Shown: positions 53,368 to 63,011, counted from the first letter of the stretch. The stretch: DNA of 64,000 nucleotides from Bdellovibrio sp. BCCA (GCF_037996825.1 NZ_JBBNAC010000001.1:1488001-1552000), one strand, 5' to 3'. Notes: generated by a model from the letters alone, not told the origin. Translations and numbers: made by a program.

Positions 53368-53781
53368 CTATTTCGTGCGATAAAGTTTTAGATCCAGGAA
53401 ACGGTGCGAACCTGTTGCGATACGAAGCTTCGTGCCTTCATGATCTTTGAAAATCACAAACGCAGCTTCATGTTTTTCATCCATTTTAAGGTGACCATAG
53501 AAAATGCGGTCTGCTGACATAAACCAGCCTGAAGCCTTGCGAGTGAAAAGAGCCGCAGATTGAATTTGAATTGTAGAGCGCTGTGGTTCCATATCACTTT
53601 GCTCAATATTGATATACCAAACGGAGTTATGACCAAAAGCGACCCATTCACCTTGAAGATCTTCAGTGAAGATAGATTCGCGATCAACACTTGTTGGCCA
53701 TGGAACTGTAGGCCCGTCGCCGGAGCGTGCAAAAGCAAAAACGCTAATAAGAATCAATAGGAGTGAGGTTAGGAACTTCAT
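53368..53781 (-). CDS. Small exported protein of unknown function
   Basis: This 137-residue protein has a signal peptide (MKFLTSLLLILISVFAFA). The mature part is beta-rich: SIFTEDLQGEWVAFGHNSVWYINIEQ, RSTIQIQSAALFTRKASGWF, and YGHLKMDEKHEAAFVIF, with no cysteines. It resembles a small beta-sandwich or lipocalin-like fold but I cannot assign a family. It starts at 53781, overlapping the stop of the upstream regulator gene as ATGA, so both are translated together. It precedes the methyltransferase by 12 bases. Confidence 0.65.
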   Translation of the reverse strand: MKFLTSLLLILISVFAFARSGDGPTVPWPTSVDRESIFTEDLQGEWVAFGHNSVWYINIEQSDMEPQRSTIQIQSAALFTRKASGWFMSADRIFYGHLKMDEKHEAAFVIFKDHEGTKLRIATGSHRFLDLKLYRTK

Positions 53782-54905
53782 AGAGATGCTTCCTCCAAGT
53801 TCTTAAATTGGACAATAGACTGTTGGTTAAAATAGTATCCTTTGCGGTCGCGCAGGATGTAGCGTGGACTTTCTAAGTCCGGTTCAATCAAAGTTCGAAG
53901 ACGTTTGATCGAAACGTAAATTAAGTTGTCGTGCAAATCCGGATCGTAAATCTGGCTCCAGATTTTAGAGACCAAATCTTCTTTCGAATAACGTTGACCC
54001 GGATTTTTAATAAAGAGCAGTGCGAGATCAAAAAGGATGTGTTGATTTTTGAAATCAATAGGCCCTCTAGTTTTCTCGCGGACAAAACGGCTCTTCTCAT
54101 CAATTTGGAAGTCATAATGAGGCTTCAGGCCGTTTAAGTTTTCAGGACAGATCGCGGCAATAGATTTATAAAGTCTTGGCGCTTTTGTGCGTTCCAGACC
54201 TTTAAGCGCGAGTTCTCCGTATATCTTAAATTGCTCGTCTTGGTTTTGCAGACGATGAACGCGAGCTAACTGGGCTAGAACGCCCGAGATCGACAGAAGA
54301 AAACCTTGCTGCTTGGCGTGTTCATAGTTTTTCCACAGGACATCCAAAGCCTGATCGTAAAGACCTTTTTCAATATAAATATAACCGCGAATTGTTTTCG
54401 CGGTGAAATCCAGTTCAGGATTGTCAATTTCGCTCAGAAGAACTTCAATTTTGTCCAGATTCAAAAGAGCTTGCGAATGATTTTTAGGATCAAAAGAAAG
54501 ACTGAAGGCACAAATGACTAAAGCGCGAACCAATGTGTCCAAATCGCGGCTTTGTGTCGCCTTCGCAATCGCCGAATTTAAGTAAGCTTGAGACTCATCC
54601 GTTTTGCCTTGAGAGCGCAACCAAGAGCCGATCAATGTTTCAGCTTGCGCCTGGTGAGCATCCGAAAGAATTCCGGAGGAAAGAAGATCTAAAACTTCTG
54701 TCATCACGGACTGCGCTAAAGGGATTTCCTCAAGCTCTACGCAAGATTGGAAATAGATACGGGCTGACTCAAGCCAAAATGCCGCTTCTTTTTCTTTTGA
54801 AAAAAGAGCGAGACCATCACCAGCCGTCAAACGGGCTTCGTGCAAGTCGCCTTTGCGCGCTTGCAATCGAGCTAGTTGTAAGAGGTGAGGGATTTGTGTC
54901 GTCAT
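53778..54905 (-). CDS. TPR protein with C-terminal OmpR-type winged-helix DNA-binding domain
   Basis: This 375-residue protein has no signal peptide. The first 240 residues are TPR-like helices, for example LQLARLQARKGDLHEARLTAGDGLALF and LLSISGVLAQLARVHRLQNQDEQFKI. The C-terminal 95 residues have an OmpR/PhoB-type winged helix (YSKEDLVSKIWSQIYDPDLHDNLIYVSIKRLRTLIEPD, then YILRDRKGYYFN). This order is the reverse of SARP-type regulators, and there is no receiver domain. It is a candidate regulator controlled by protein contacts. The stop of rsmG and its start share one base (TGATG). Confidence 0.85.
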   Translation of the reverse strand: MTTQIPHLLQLARLQARKGDLHEARLTAGDGLALFSKEKEAAFWLESARIYFQSCVELEEIPLAQSVMTEVLDLLSSGILSDAHQAQAETLIGSWLRSQGKTDESQAYLNSAIAKATQSRDLDTLVRALVICAFSLSFDPKNHSQALLNLDKIEVLLSEIDNPELDFTAKTIRGYIYIEKGLYDQALDVLWKNYEHAKQQGFLLSISGVLAQLARVHRLQNQDEQFKIYGELALKGLERTKAPRLYKSIAAICPENLNGLKPHYDFQIDEKSRFVREKTRGPIDFKNQHILFDLALLFIKNPGQRYSKEDLVSKIWSQIYDPDLHDNLIYVSIKRLRTLIEPDLESPRYILRDRKGYYFNQQSIVQFKNLEEASL

Positions 54906-55774
54906 CAGTATTTTGCCCAGCGCTTTTTCTCTTCGCCAGAGAGTTCTTCTAAAAGAAGTTCTTCGCCTTCATCTTCTTCAGGTAAAGGCATGTTCTTGAT
55001 TTTTTCGTAAACAACCAAGCGACGTTCGTGTGGAGAGTTTGGCAAAGAGTAAGCAACGTCTTCGACAAGTTTGTAGTACTCGCTCCAGTTTTTCTTTGCG
55101 GCGATGATTTCGGGATCAACTCCGGGACCTTTCATAAAGTAAACTCGACCGCCAATTTGCAAACAGCTCATCACGTTGCCAAGAGTGTTTCCAATATCTT
55201 CCACCGCACGAGTGATTGCGCCATTCACGGGATAAACGCAGTATTTATTAATATTGCGACCCAAGATATCCAAGTTTTTAAGTTTCATCTCAGAACGCAC
55301 GTGTTTTAAAAACTCCACGCGACGTTGCACGCCTTCTCCCAAAAGAATTTTTTCTTCAGGGAACATGATTTTAAGAGGAATTCCGGGAAATCCAGGGCCT
55401 GTGCCTACGTCTAAAAGAGGAAACTGAAGTTTTGTATACTTCATGATGATGATGCTATCGATGAAGTGTTTAATAGCAATGTCGCGCAACTTCAGAAGAC
55501 GAGTGAAGTTTTCTTTTTCTTGGTTCAGCATCAAAAGACGATAGAAATGCGCCAGTTGCATTCTTTGCTCGTGATTGACCATCGTGAAATCATGATTGCG
55601 AAAGACATCGGCCAGACGATCGTTGGCCTCATTAAGCTCATAAATCAACTCAGGCTTTTTATGACGCCCCATTTGTGGTCCCGAGGACGACAAACTTGCG
55701 CCTCCAAGGCCTTTTTTGCGGCTTTCTTGGCGAGCTTTATAGGGGCTGTAGTTGGTCTTATTCTTATGAGCCAT
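54905..55774 (-). CDS. rsmG: 16S rRNA methyltransferase RsmG
   Basis: RsmG (289 aa) methylates G527 of 16S rRNA using AdoMet. The ATG at 55774 (MAHKNKTNYSPYKARQES) opens a basic N-terminal extension of about 35 residues, absent from typical RsmG (about 210 aa). The longer frame to 55954 overlaps pheS and is unlikely. The AdoMet site is LLDVGTGPGFPGIPLKIMFP; NFTRLLKLRDIAIKHFIDSI and GAITRAVEDIGNTLGNV follow. An acidic tail (PEEDEGEELLLEELSGEE) is unusual. It is divergent from pheS. The ribosome-binding site is weak, so a start further in, near residue 35 (MGRHKK), is possible. Confidence 0.88.
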   Translation of the reverse strand: MAHKNKTNYSPYKARQESRKKGLGGASLSSSGPQMGRHKKPELIYELNEANDRLADVFRNHDFTMVNHEQRMQLAHFYRLLMLNQEKENFTRLLKLRDIAIKHFIDSIIIMKYTKLQFPLLDVGTGPGFPGIPLKIMFPEEKILLGEGVQRRVEFLKHVRSEMKLKNLDILGRNINKYCVYPVNGAITRAVEDIGNTLGNVMSCLQIGGRVYFMKGPGVDPEIIAAKKNWSEYYKLVEDVAYSLPNSPHERRLVVYEKIKNMPLPEEDEGEELLLEELSGEEKKRWAKY

Positions 55775-55883
55775 GGGTCGGGGGAAGATAGAGCTAAAGT
55801 CCCCCAATCTCAAGCCTTTTTTGCACTGTGTGAAAAAGCTAAACGCTTGAAAATACGTGGTTCTGGGGTGATTATACGGGACT

Positions 55884-56909
55884 ATGTCGACGACCAAACT
55901 TGAATCCATCAAAGAAACAGCTCTAGCGGCTTTTAAAGCGGCCCCGAGCACCAAAGACCTTTATGACCTCAAAGTTCAATACTTGGGGAAAAGCGGATCT
56001 CTTACAGAGATCATGAAAGAAATGGCCACTTTGCCAAAAGAAGAGAAGCCTCTTTTTGGTAAAAAAGTAAATGAAGTGAAGCAACTTCTTGAGGTGGCTT
56101 ACACGGAAGCTGAAGAAAATCTCAAAAAGAAAGAGATCTCAGCAAAGATGTCAGCAGAAGAAATCGATATGACTCTTCCTGCTTTCACGCAACCTAAAGG
56201 CACGCAACATCCCGTTCACATTGTGACGGAAGAGATTTTCACAGTGATGGCGCGTTTGGGTTACAGCGTTCGCACGGGTCCACTCATCGAAAAAGATTAT
56301 TATAACTTCGAAGCTTTGAATATTCCGGCGGATCATCCCGCGCGTGATATGCAAGACACATTCTTTATCGATAAGACTCATGTGTTAAGAACGCACACGT
56401 CTCCGATTCAAATTCATTCACTTGAAACAGAGAAGTTGCCTTTGCGTGTGATCGGTACAGGTCCTGTGTTCCGTTGTGACAGTGATATTTCGCATTTGCC
56501 AAACTTCCATCAGATTGAAGCTTTGTGTGTGGATGAAAAAGTTTCGATGGCGGATTTAAAGGGCACGATCAGTTTCTTCGTTCGTGAATTCTTTGGTCCG
56601 GGTTTGAAAACTCGCTTCCGTCCAAGTTTTTTCCCATTCACGGAACCGTCTGCGGAAGTGGATTGCTCTTGCCCGATTTGTAAAGGCAAAGGTTGCAGCC
56701 TTTGTAAGCACTCTGGATGGATCGAAATCGGTGGCTGCGGTCTTGTGAATCCGAAAGTATTCCAAGCAGCAAAAATCGAATATCCAAAATGGCAAGGTTT
56801 CGCGTTTGGATTTGGTATCGAGCGCATGGCGATTATCAAGTACGGCATTGAAGACATCCGTTTATTCCCTGAAAACGACGTAAGATTCTTAAGGCAGTTT
56901 GTAAAATGA
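55884..56909 (+). CDS. pheS: Phenylalanyl-tRNA synthetase alpha subunit
   Basis: PheS (341 aa) is the catalytic class II subunit of PheRS. A coiled-coil N terminus ([22 protein letters not shown]) precedes the catalytic domain. Motif 2 [16 protein letters not shown] and motif 3 [18 protein letters not shown] are clear. A Cys-rich insertion [19 protein letters not shown] at about residues 257-275 is a four-cysteine zinc-binding-like site seen in many PheS. ATG 55884 is close to an ACGGG site. Its stop overlaps the pheT start (ATGA). Confidence 0.96.
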   Translation: MSTTKLESIKETALAAFKAAPSTKDLYDLKVQYLGKSGSLTEIMKEMATLPKEEKPLFGKKVNEVKQLLEVAYTEAEENLKKKEISAKMSAEEIDMTLPAFTQPKGTQHPVHIVTEEIFTVMARLGYSVRTGPLIEKDYYNFEALNIPADHPARDMQDTFFIDKTHVLRTHTSPIQIHSLETEKLPLRVIGTGPVFRCDSDISHLPNFHQIEALCVDEKVSMADLKGTISFFVREFFGPGLKTRFRPSFFPFTEPSAEVDCSCPICKGKGCSLCKHSGWIEIGGCGLVNPKVFQAAKIEYPKWQGFAFGFGIERMAIIKYGIEDIRLFPENDVRFLRQFVK

Positions 56910-59347
56910 AGATCAGTTTAAAATGGCTCCAAGATTATGTAGACGTAGCAGAGTTTTTCCAAAAGCCGGAAGAACTTGCTGAGGCATTAACTCGCGCAGG
57001 CCTTGAAGTTGAAGAGATCACAAATCGCGCAAAAGATTTTAATCACGTAGTGATTGGGCACATCCTTGAAAAAGACAAACATCCCAATGCGGATAAATTG
57101 TCTTTGTGCCGTGTTTCGACAGGCGAGGGTGTTGTTCATCAAATCGTGTGTGGAGCGCAAAACCACAAAGCCGGTGACCGTGTGATCGTGGCTTTGCCGG
57201 GTGCGGTTCTTCCAGGAAACTTTGCTATTAAAAAATCAGCCGTTCGTGGTGTGGATTCAGCAGGGATGTTGTGTTCTTTGAAAGAACTAGGACTGGCGAA
57301 GGAATCTGATGGTATTGCGATCTTGCCTGCGGATGCTCCGGTTGGAAAACCTTATGCAGAGTATGCTGGATATGACGACATCACTTTTGAATTAAAGGTG
57401 ACTCCGAATCGTGCGGATTGTTTAAGCCACTATGGTTTAGCTCGCGAAGTCGCTTGTCTTTTCGGTAAAGAATTGAAAGCCCCGAAAGCGGAACCAAAAA
57501 CAAGTTCTCAATCGACAAAATCAGAAATCGCTCTTGAAGTGAAAGCTTTTGATTTGTGCCCTCGTTATACAGGCCGCTTTATTAAAGGTGTTAAAGTTGG
57601 TCCTTCTCCGGAGTGGCTAAAAAAACGTATCGAGAGTGTCGGACTTAATTCCATCAACAACATCGTCGACGTGACGAACTACGTGATGATGGAACTAGGG
57701 CAGCCTTTGCATGCGTTTGATGCGGCTTTCATTGGTGGTAAAAAAATCATCGTGGATCGCGCAACAGCGGGCGAAAAATTCATCACTTTGGATGGATCTG
57801 AAATTTCTTTGAACGGTGAAGAGCTCACAATCCGTGATACGTCTCATCCGGTGTGTTTGGCCGGCGTTGTGGGTGGAAAAAATTCTGGAGTTAGCGATAC
57901 AACTACGAATGTATTCTTGGAAGCAGCTTACTTCTTGCCAATGAGTGCGCGTAAAACATCTCGCTCTCACGGTATTGATACGGATTCTGCTTATAGATTC
58001 TCTCGCGGGGTTGATCCAGATGGAGCACTTCGTGGTTTGAACCGTGCAACCGCTTTGATTTTGGAAGTGGCTGGTGGCGAAGCTTATGGTGATCATCATG
58101 ACTTCTATCCAAACCCAGTGAAGAAAACTCCGGTTTCTATTTCTGTGCAAACGGTTTCAGATCGTTTGGGTTATGAAGCGGAAGAACATAAATTTGTCGA
58201 TTTCATGAAGCGTTTGGGTTGTGAAGTGGAAAAAATGGGAAGCGCTTACAAAGTTCTTCCTCCGACATTCCGCTTTGACCTTGAGCAGGACATGGACTTG
58301 GTTGAGGAGTATGCGCGCCTCAATGGTTACGAGCACATCCCAGAATCCTTGCCGGTATTTGCTTCGGCACCTTCTCATCATGACAAAGCATTTATGCTCA
58401 ATCGAACAACAAGTGAGTTGATGCGTGCGGAAGGTTTCCAGCAAGCGTTCAACTTTGCGTTTGTGGGTTCCAAAGGTGAAAAGGCTTTCTTGGGTTCTTT
58501 AGAAACAATGAAAGCGGCAGGTCTGACTTCTTCAGAAAAAGAGATTCGCATTATGAATCCTTTGAATGAAGAGATGGACGTGATGAGATCTTCATTGAGC
58601 TATGGTCTTTTCAAAAACCTGAACACAAATTTCCACTATGGAAATATGCAAGGTCGTTTGTTTGAGATCGGAAACACTTTCGCAGTGAAAGACGATGGCT
58701 CTTACGGCGAAAGCAGTCGTTTGGGATTGGCTCTTTGGGGTAAATCTTCAAACCTTTGGAACAAGTCTTTGGATTATCCTATCGTGTTTGAACTTAAAGC
58801 AGCGGTTGAAGTGTTGCTCAAATCTTTGAATATTTCTTCTTATACGTGGGTAACGCCGGCGAACAAGGCCGAGGTGCCAGCGTTTATGCACCAAGGGCAA
58901 TATGCTCAACTATTGGTTGAAGGTAAGAAGGTTGGTTTTATCGGAACTCTTCATCCGGTTCTCTTGGATGATAACAAGATCCGTGTGCCAGCGGCCCTTG
59001 CTGAGCTTGATTTAGATCAGCTTTATAAGGGTCAACCTCGTCCATATCGTATTCAAAGTGTTTCTAAGTTCCCAGTGGTAGAGCGCGATTTCGCTTTCGT
59101 GATGCCGAAGACTTTGAAAGTCGGCGACGTTATGAAAGACATCCGCAAAGCAGCTGCGGGATTGCTTGTGAATGTAGACGTCTTTGACCTTTACGAAGGG
59201 GAGAAGATGGAAGCAGGCAAAAAATCCGTCGCTATTCGTCTATGGCTTCAGGATAAAAATGCCACGCTGCAAGAAACGCAAATCAACGAAGTGACTAACA
59301 AGGTGCTAGAGAGTCTCAAAAAGAATTTTGATCTTTCTGTGAGATAA
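56906..59347 (+). CDS. pheT: Phenylalanyl-tRNA synthetase beta subunit
   Basis: PheT (813 aa) is the editing and tRNA-binding subunit of PheRS. Domains in order: an OB-fold EMAP-II-like tRNA-binding region ([21 protein letters not shown]), the B3/B4 editing domain ([21 protein letters not shown]), B5 ([20 protein letters not shown]), the catalytic-like core with [20 protein letters not shown], and the ferredoxin-like anticodon-binding domain at the C terminus ([19 protein letters not shown]). Length matches the family. It overlaps pheS by 4 bases and precedes ihfA by 63 bases. Confidence 0.97.
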   Translation: MKISLKWLQDYVDVAEFFQKPEELAEALTRAGLEVEEITNRAKDFNHVVIGHILEKDKHPNADKLSLCRVSTGEGVVHQIVCGAQNHKAGDRVIVALPGAVLPGNFAIKKSAVRGVDSAGMLCSLKELGLAKESDGIAILPADAPVGKPYAEYAGYDDITFELKVTPNRADCLSHYGLAREVACLFGKELKAPKAEPKTSSQSTKSEIALEVKAFDLCPRYTGRFIKGVKVGPSPEWLKKRIESVGLNSINNIVDVTNYVMMELGQPLHAFDAAFIGGKKIIVDRATAGEKFITLDGSEISLNGEELTIRDTSHPVCLAGVVGGKNSGVSDTTTNVFLEAAYFLPMSARKTSRSHGIDTDSAYRFSRGVDPDGALRGLNRATALILEVAGGEAYGDHHDFYPNPVKKTPVSISVQTVSDRLGYEAEEHKFVDFMKRLGCEVEKMGSAYKVLPPTFRFDLEQDMDLVEEYARLNGYEHIPESLPVFASAPSHHDKAFMLNRTTSELMRAEGFQQAFNFAFVGSKGEKAFLGSLETMKAAGLTSSEKEIRIMNPLNEEMDVMRSSLSYGLFKNLNTNFHYGNMQGRLFEIGNTFAVKDDGSYGESSRLGLALWGKSSNLWNKSLDYPIVFELKAAVEVLLKSLNISSYTWVTPANKAEVPAFMHQGQYAQLLVEGKKVGFIGTLHPVLLDDNKIRVPAALAELDLDQLYKGQPRPYRIQSVSKFPVVERDFAFVMPKTLKVGDVMKDIRKAAAGLLVNVDVFDLYEGEKMEAGKKSVAIRLWLQDKNATLQETQINEVTNKVLESLKKNFDLSVR

Positions 59348-59410
59348 ATTCTTGATTGTTTTCGAGGGCTTGGTAGGCTCAAGGTAAGTAACTTATGGAG
59401 TTGTTATAAT

Positions 59411-59779
59411 ATGGCAGGCCAGAACTTAGGTAAATCAACGGTGACTAAGGCCGATATCGTCGAGAACGTTTATCAAAAGATCGGTTTCTCGAAAAAGGAA
59501 GCTTCTGAACTTGTTGAGTTGTGCTTCGATACCTTGAAGGATGTTTTGCAAAACGGCGACAAGGTTAAGATTTCGGGATTTGGTAATTTCGTTGTTCGCG
59601 GAAAGAATGAAAGAATTGGTCGCAATCCACAAACAGGTGAGCAGATCAAGATCTCCGCTCGTCGCGTTCTTACGTTCCGTCCGTCTCAAGTTTTGAAGGC
59701 GATGTTGAACGGTGAAGAGTATGCTCACTTAAAAGATGAGGACGATGATGATGACGACGATTACGATGACAACGAATAG
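59411..59779 (+). CDS. ihfA: Integration host factor alpha-like DNA-binding protein with acidic tail
   Basis: This 122-residue HU/IHF-family protein bends DNA. KADIVENVYQKIGFSKKEASELVE begins the helical dimerisation domain, and SGFGNFVVRGKNERIGRNPQTGEQI is the arm with its proline. The standard domain ends near residue 105. An unusual acidic tail, KDEDDDDDDDYDDNE, follows and could modulate DNA binding. The position after pheT and before a MerR gene is the conserved ihfA position. TATAAT sits directly upstream of the ATG, but it is not placed as a promoter for this gene. Confidence 0.93.
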   Translation: MAGQNLGKSTVTKADIVENVYQKIGFSKKEASELVELCFDTLKDVLQNGDKVKISGFGNFVVRGKNERIGRNPQTGEQIKISARRVLTFRPSQVLKAMLNGEEYAHLKDEDDDDDDDYDDNE

Positions 59780-60293
59780 TCCTGAGAATCTCGAAGTGGA
59801 AGTGTCTGAACTTTCACTTGGGGATCAACAACTGGAGTTTATCGAAGAAGTTGAAGAGACATCGGGTCCTATCACAGCGTCAGCTCCGATTTCGATCCCA
59901 GCAATGCTTTGTGATGATAAACTTCTTGAAGAGATCAACGCTATCCCAGACAAAATGGGATTTAAAATCGGTGACGTGGCAGAGATCTTGGGAATCAAAC
60001 AATACGTTCTTCGCTACTGGGAGACAGAGTTTGAAATCCTTCGTCCGAAAAAAGCTTCCAACAATCAACGTATGTACACACGTAAAGATGTTGAGAATGC
60101 TCTTTTGATCCGCAAGCTTTTGCACCGCGATCGTTTCTCGATTGAAGGTGCAAGAAACGCGATGAAAGAATTAAAAGCCCATGTCCGCAAAGAAAAAGAC
60201 ATGAGCCAGGTTTATCACAAGCTAGAAAATCTCAACGAAAGAGTTGAAGACCTTATTCTAGATATCCGTAAAGTTCGTCAGATCTTTAAATAA
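59751..60293 (+). CDS. MerR-family transcriptional regulator
   Basis: This roughly 180-residue regulator contains the MerR helix-turn-helix and wing: FKIGDVAEILGIKQYVLRYWETEFEIL, then NNQRMYTRKDVENALLIRKLLH. A coiled-coil-like C terminus, KLENLNERVEDLILDIRKVRQ, would form the dimer. No effector-binding domain or metal-binding cysteine is present. The reading frame overlaps ihfA: several ATGs (59736, 59745, 59748, 59751, 59766) lie in the acidic-tail codons, and GAGGA at 59738-59742 is best spaced for 59751. Some uncertainty remains. This pheST-ihfA-merR order is conserved in many bacteria. A terminator hairpin follows the stop. Confidence 0.88.
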   Translation: MTTITMTTNSPENLEVEVSELSLGDQQLEFIEEVEETSGPITASAPISIPAMLCDDKLLEEINAIPDKMGFKIGDVAEILGIKQYVLRYWETEFEILRPKKASNNQRMYTRKDVENALLIRKLLHRDRFSIEGARNAMKELKAHVRKEKDMSQVYHKLENLNERVEDLILDIRKVRQIFK

Positions 60294-60294
60294 A

Positions 60295-60323
60295 GCGATC
60301 TCCCGGAAGGGAGACCGCCTTTT
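60295..60323 (+). terminator. Terminator after the merR gene
   Basis: GCGATCTCCC (60295-60304) pairs with GGGAGACCGC (60309-60318) with one mismatch around the loop GGAA, followed by CTTTTCTT. It lies directly after the merR stop and 7 bases before the opposing lipoprotein stop. Confidence 0.8.
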
Positions 60324-60324
60324 C

Positions 60325-62271
60325 TTAGTTTAAATGTTGGCTGTCAATTCTATAGCCGCGAATTCGAATCGTACCGCCAAAACCAATTTTAGGATTAAAA
60401 GTCTCTTCGGAGTGTCTTTGCAAGACTTCGCCCTTCCAGTTTACTTTGTCGACACCCGTTCGGAATTTTCTAGGCATTTGAATGTCGTTCTTAATGTGTA
60501 AGATCGGTAGATTTTGATTCTTTTTAAAGATCTCACAGCCCGGTTGATTTTCAATTCTCACTGTCAAACTGTCACCATTGCCCTCGCGCTGGAAGTATCT
60601 TAGTGGGCAAACTACGTCCGTGAACTTTGTTTCATTTTTTTCGTAAGTCGCCACTGTGAACTTCAAAGTTAGCCCTTCATAGATTTCTTTAAACTGTCCT
60701 ACGGGGCGTTCCACTTTTCTCATGCGGGAGAGGCTTGAAGAATATTCTGTCGTGACAATGAATTGATCTTCATAGCGTCCACAAGTTCTAACTTCTTCGC
60801 AGACATTTTCGCGACGGCACGATGCCACTTCAGGGCCTACGGATCTATTGATACAAGTGGCAGGAACTGAATGGCAAACAGACTTCGTTGAGCTTTCAAC
60901 ACAAACGTTATTGGAAGCTTTTGTTGTTTTCGGTTTTTCAAGTTCGCGTTCTTCGATATTTAAATAACTGGGAGAAATCTCTAAAAGATCACCTTGCTGA
61001 ATCGTCAATCCTGTTTCAATCGATGAATCATTGTTAAAAAGAGATGGTCGATTGAGGCCCTGGTCTGCGACTTCCGCAGACGCTTCGCCGATAACAACAG
61101 AGCGGTCGTTCAGAGGTTGCAAGCGCGTTGTGCTTCTAAAAACACGGCTTCCTAAAGTGTTTTCCGTTCTTTCGAAACTAAATGAAAGATTTTGTTGGAA
61201 GTCGCGATAATCGCGGTTGAACGTAACGCACGCCATGGCTCCCGAGCACTCTAACTCCACTTTTTTTACATCAGGAACGTTAACAAAGAAAAGCTCCATC
61301 GCTTGATCCACAGCGAATTTCAATTGCTGATCGTAGTTGCCGCGGATATCCACACTCAACGTCTGATTGCGCATGATCTTTTCTGTGTAGTAGCGGGCAT
61401 CGACTGAAGCAATGCCTTTGTAGTTCGCTTTAAAGTGAATTTCCAATTCATCGTAGATGCGGCGTTTGTCAAACGTCACCGTCACTTTAGAAGTTAAATA
61501 AGGAACCATCGTTTGGTAGTCGGCGCGCAGATCCACCGTGTTGTTGTAAAGTGCACTTTGCAAAATATATTGCGCCATGCTTTTGCTTGTACGTAACGCC
61601 ACGGTGAAAGGCTTCGTTAAGTCACAGTAGTCAGAAACAGCAAGGTCTTTTGGCGTGACATCGAACTCACGATCAACAACCTTGATTGAAAAAGCCTTAG
61701 GGCATCCGGGAAGCAAGGCGACTTTGTTGCGACTGCGCGAAGAGATCTCAGTTCTAAGGTCATCCGTCTTTTTAATCAAATAACTTTCAGGCACATTGAT
61801 AAGATCTTGCCCTTTAGGACCCGGGATTTTGTTTTCAAGACCGGAAACCATGGTGACATGAAATGGAATGCTCACGGTGCCATCTTCATTTTCAAGAATC
61901 GAAACGCGTGCGCCATCAGCGGTGGAGAAAGCATAAACTTTGGGAGCAATAAAAACAAAATCTCCGTACTCTTTTTGATCTAATGTAAAGAGCTGGGCAT
62001 TGTAACGGGGATCTACGGGGAAAGGAGTGAGCGTTGTGAGTTGCGCTTCTTGTTTAAGGCGTTTTAAGGCTTCATCGGTCACTTCTTGAGTTGTGACGGT
62101 AAGACCTGTTTTCTCATCGATGATGGTTTTTGGAGTTTTGTAATCTGTCTCGGCGACGGGTTTAGGATTGATCGGTGAAGGTGTTAGGGCTTTATTCGTG
62201 GAATTGTCTTTCTGACAAGCCATCAGGGCTGTGCAGGCAAGAAGGGGAAGAAGTCGTTTTTTGTAGTTCAT
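60325..62271 (-). CDS. Large lipoprotein of unknown function
   Basis: This 648-residue lipoprotein has a signal peptide with lipobox LMACQKD. A Pro/Thr-rich linker (about residues 25-55) leads to a long beta-rich region. A cysteine-rich segment at about residues 455-495 (NVCVESSTKSVCHSVPATC, then CRRENVCEEVRTCGRYED) has eight cysteines that may form disulphides. Segments such as TVTFDKRRIYDELEIHFKANYKG suggest a beta-sandwich. No family is recognised. The protein would be anchored in an envelope membrane facing the periplasm or the surface. It is monocistronic, with a promoter presumably in 62272-62371. Confidence 0.7.
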   Translation of the reverse strand: MNYKKRLLPLLACTALMACQKDNSTNKALTPSPINPKPVAETDYKTPKTIIDEKTGLTVTTQEVTDEALKRLKQEAQLTTLTPFPVDPRYNAQLFTLDQKEYGDFVFIAPKVYAFSTADGARVSILENEDGTVSIPFHVTMVSGLENKIPGPKGQDLINVPESYLIKKTDDLRTEISSRSRNKVALLPGCPKAFSIKVVDREFDVTPKDLAVSDYCDLTKPFTVALRTSKSMAQYILQSALYNNTVDLRADYQTMVPYLTSKVTVTFDKRRIYDELEIHFKANYKGIASVDARYYTEKIMRNQTLSVDIRGNYDQQLKFAVDQAMELFFVNVPDVKKVELECSGAMACVTFNRDYRDFQQNLSFSFERTENTLGSRVFRSTTRLQPLNDRSVVIGEASAEVADQGLNRPSLFNNDSSIETGLTIQQGDLLEISPSYLNIEERELEKPKTTKASNNVCVESSTKSVCHSVPATCINRSVGPEVASCRRENVCEEVRTCGRYEDQFIVTTEYSSSLSRMRKVERPVGQFKEIYEGLTLKFTVATYEKNETKFTDVVCPLRYFQREGNGDSLTVRIENQPGCEIFKKNQNLPILHIKNDIQMPRKFRTGVDKVNWKGEVLQRHSEETFNPKIGFGGTIRIRGYRIDSQHLN

Positions 62272-62371
62272 TGGAACCTCCGATTTTAGTTATGAAACCG
62301 GATATTTCAATGTCAGTGCCGCGCTGTATTCGAATATATTGCTTTATGGACGGTATTCGGACGATTCCGTC

Positions 62372-62797
62372 CTAAATCTTGGAAACCTCATTCGCCCAAT
62401 CAAGAATAGCGCCCACGCGATCTCCAAGAAGGGCTTTGGCATTTTTGTAGTTCACCCAACAATATTCCTGATGTTCGGGGCGTCCCAATTCCTCGTTGAT
62501 TCCTAAGGTGACATCCTTGGTTTTAACTTCGCCAATATAATAGCGAGCCACCTTTCCTTGACTGTAAGGAGGAGTTTCTTTGTAAACCTCGCCGAAAGGA
62601 AATTGCACTGTTTCGATGCCGGTTTCTTCTTGAAGTTCGCGTTTGGCAGCGGCGAGAGGATCTTCGTTTTTTTCTACTTCGCCCTTGGGAAAGTCCCAGT
62701 AGTTGTAAGAGCGCAAAAGTAAAAATAAAATCTCGTGATTTTCCTTGAAGATGGGAACAATTCCTGCGGAGAAACGTTTCATTGAGGGGGCACTCAT
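62372..62797 (-). CDS. Nudix hydrolase (diadenosine-polyphosphate type)
   Basis: This 141-residue protein has the full Nudix box GEVEKNEDPLAAAKRELQEETGIE (GX5EX7REUXEEXGU). The start at 62797 (MSAPSMKRFSAG) follows GGAG at 5 bases. A longer frame to 62890 reads through the tRNA-Pro gene and is an artefact. FSAGIVPIFKENHEILFLLLRSYNYWDFPKGEVE resembles bis(5'-nucleosyl)-tetraphosphatase, which hydrolyses Ap4A, but the substrate is not proven. It is 22 bases downstream of the tRNA and could be co-transcribed with it. Confidence 0.9.
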   Translation of the reverse strand: MSAPSMKRFSAGIVPIFKENHEILFLLLRSYNYWDFPKGEVEKNEDPLAAAKRELQEETGIETVQFPFGEVYKETPPYSQGKVARYYIGEVKTKDVTLGINEELGRPEHQEYCWVNYKNAKALLGDRVGAILDWANEVSKI

Positions 62798-62819
62798 AAT
62801 TGCTCCGTGGCAAGTGAAG

Positions 62820-62896
62820 TGGTCTGCGCGACTGGATTTGAACCAGCGACCTCTTGCACCCCAAGCAAGTGCTCTACCAAGCTGAGCCACGCGCAG
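62820..62896 (-). tRNA. tRNA-Pro: tRNA-Pro (anticodon GGG)
   Basis: The complement folds into a complete cloverleaf of 77 bases: acceptor CTGCGCG/CGCGCAG, D-stem GCTC/GAGC, anticodon stem CTTGC/GCAAG with loop TTGGGGT giving anticodon GGG, and T-arm GCTGG-TTCAAAT-CCAGT. The discriminator A is followed by an encoded CCA at 62822-62820. It reads CCC (and possibly CCU) codons. Confidence 0.95.
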
Positions 62897-63011
62897 ATCA
62901 AGTTGTTCTTAAGTTTATTAAATGACATTTAACTTGCGCAAGGAGCGGCATGACATGTCAATTGTGTGAAATACGAGGACAAAGTGTTGTTGGGAATCCT
63001 ATGCTTGTTCT

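Noticed and set aside
59405-59410. Perfect TATAAT directly before the ihfA ATG
   Set aside because: It would place transcription start inside the gene and no -35 hexamer is found 16-18 bases upstream. Chance in an AT-rich leader is more likely.
62797-62890. N-terminal extension MAQLGRALAWGARG of the Nudix frame
   Set aside because: It is the translation of the tRNA-Pro gene, not a protein.
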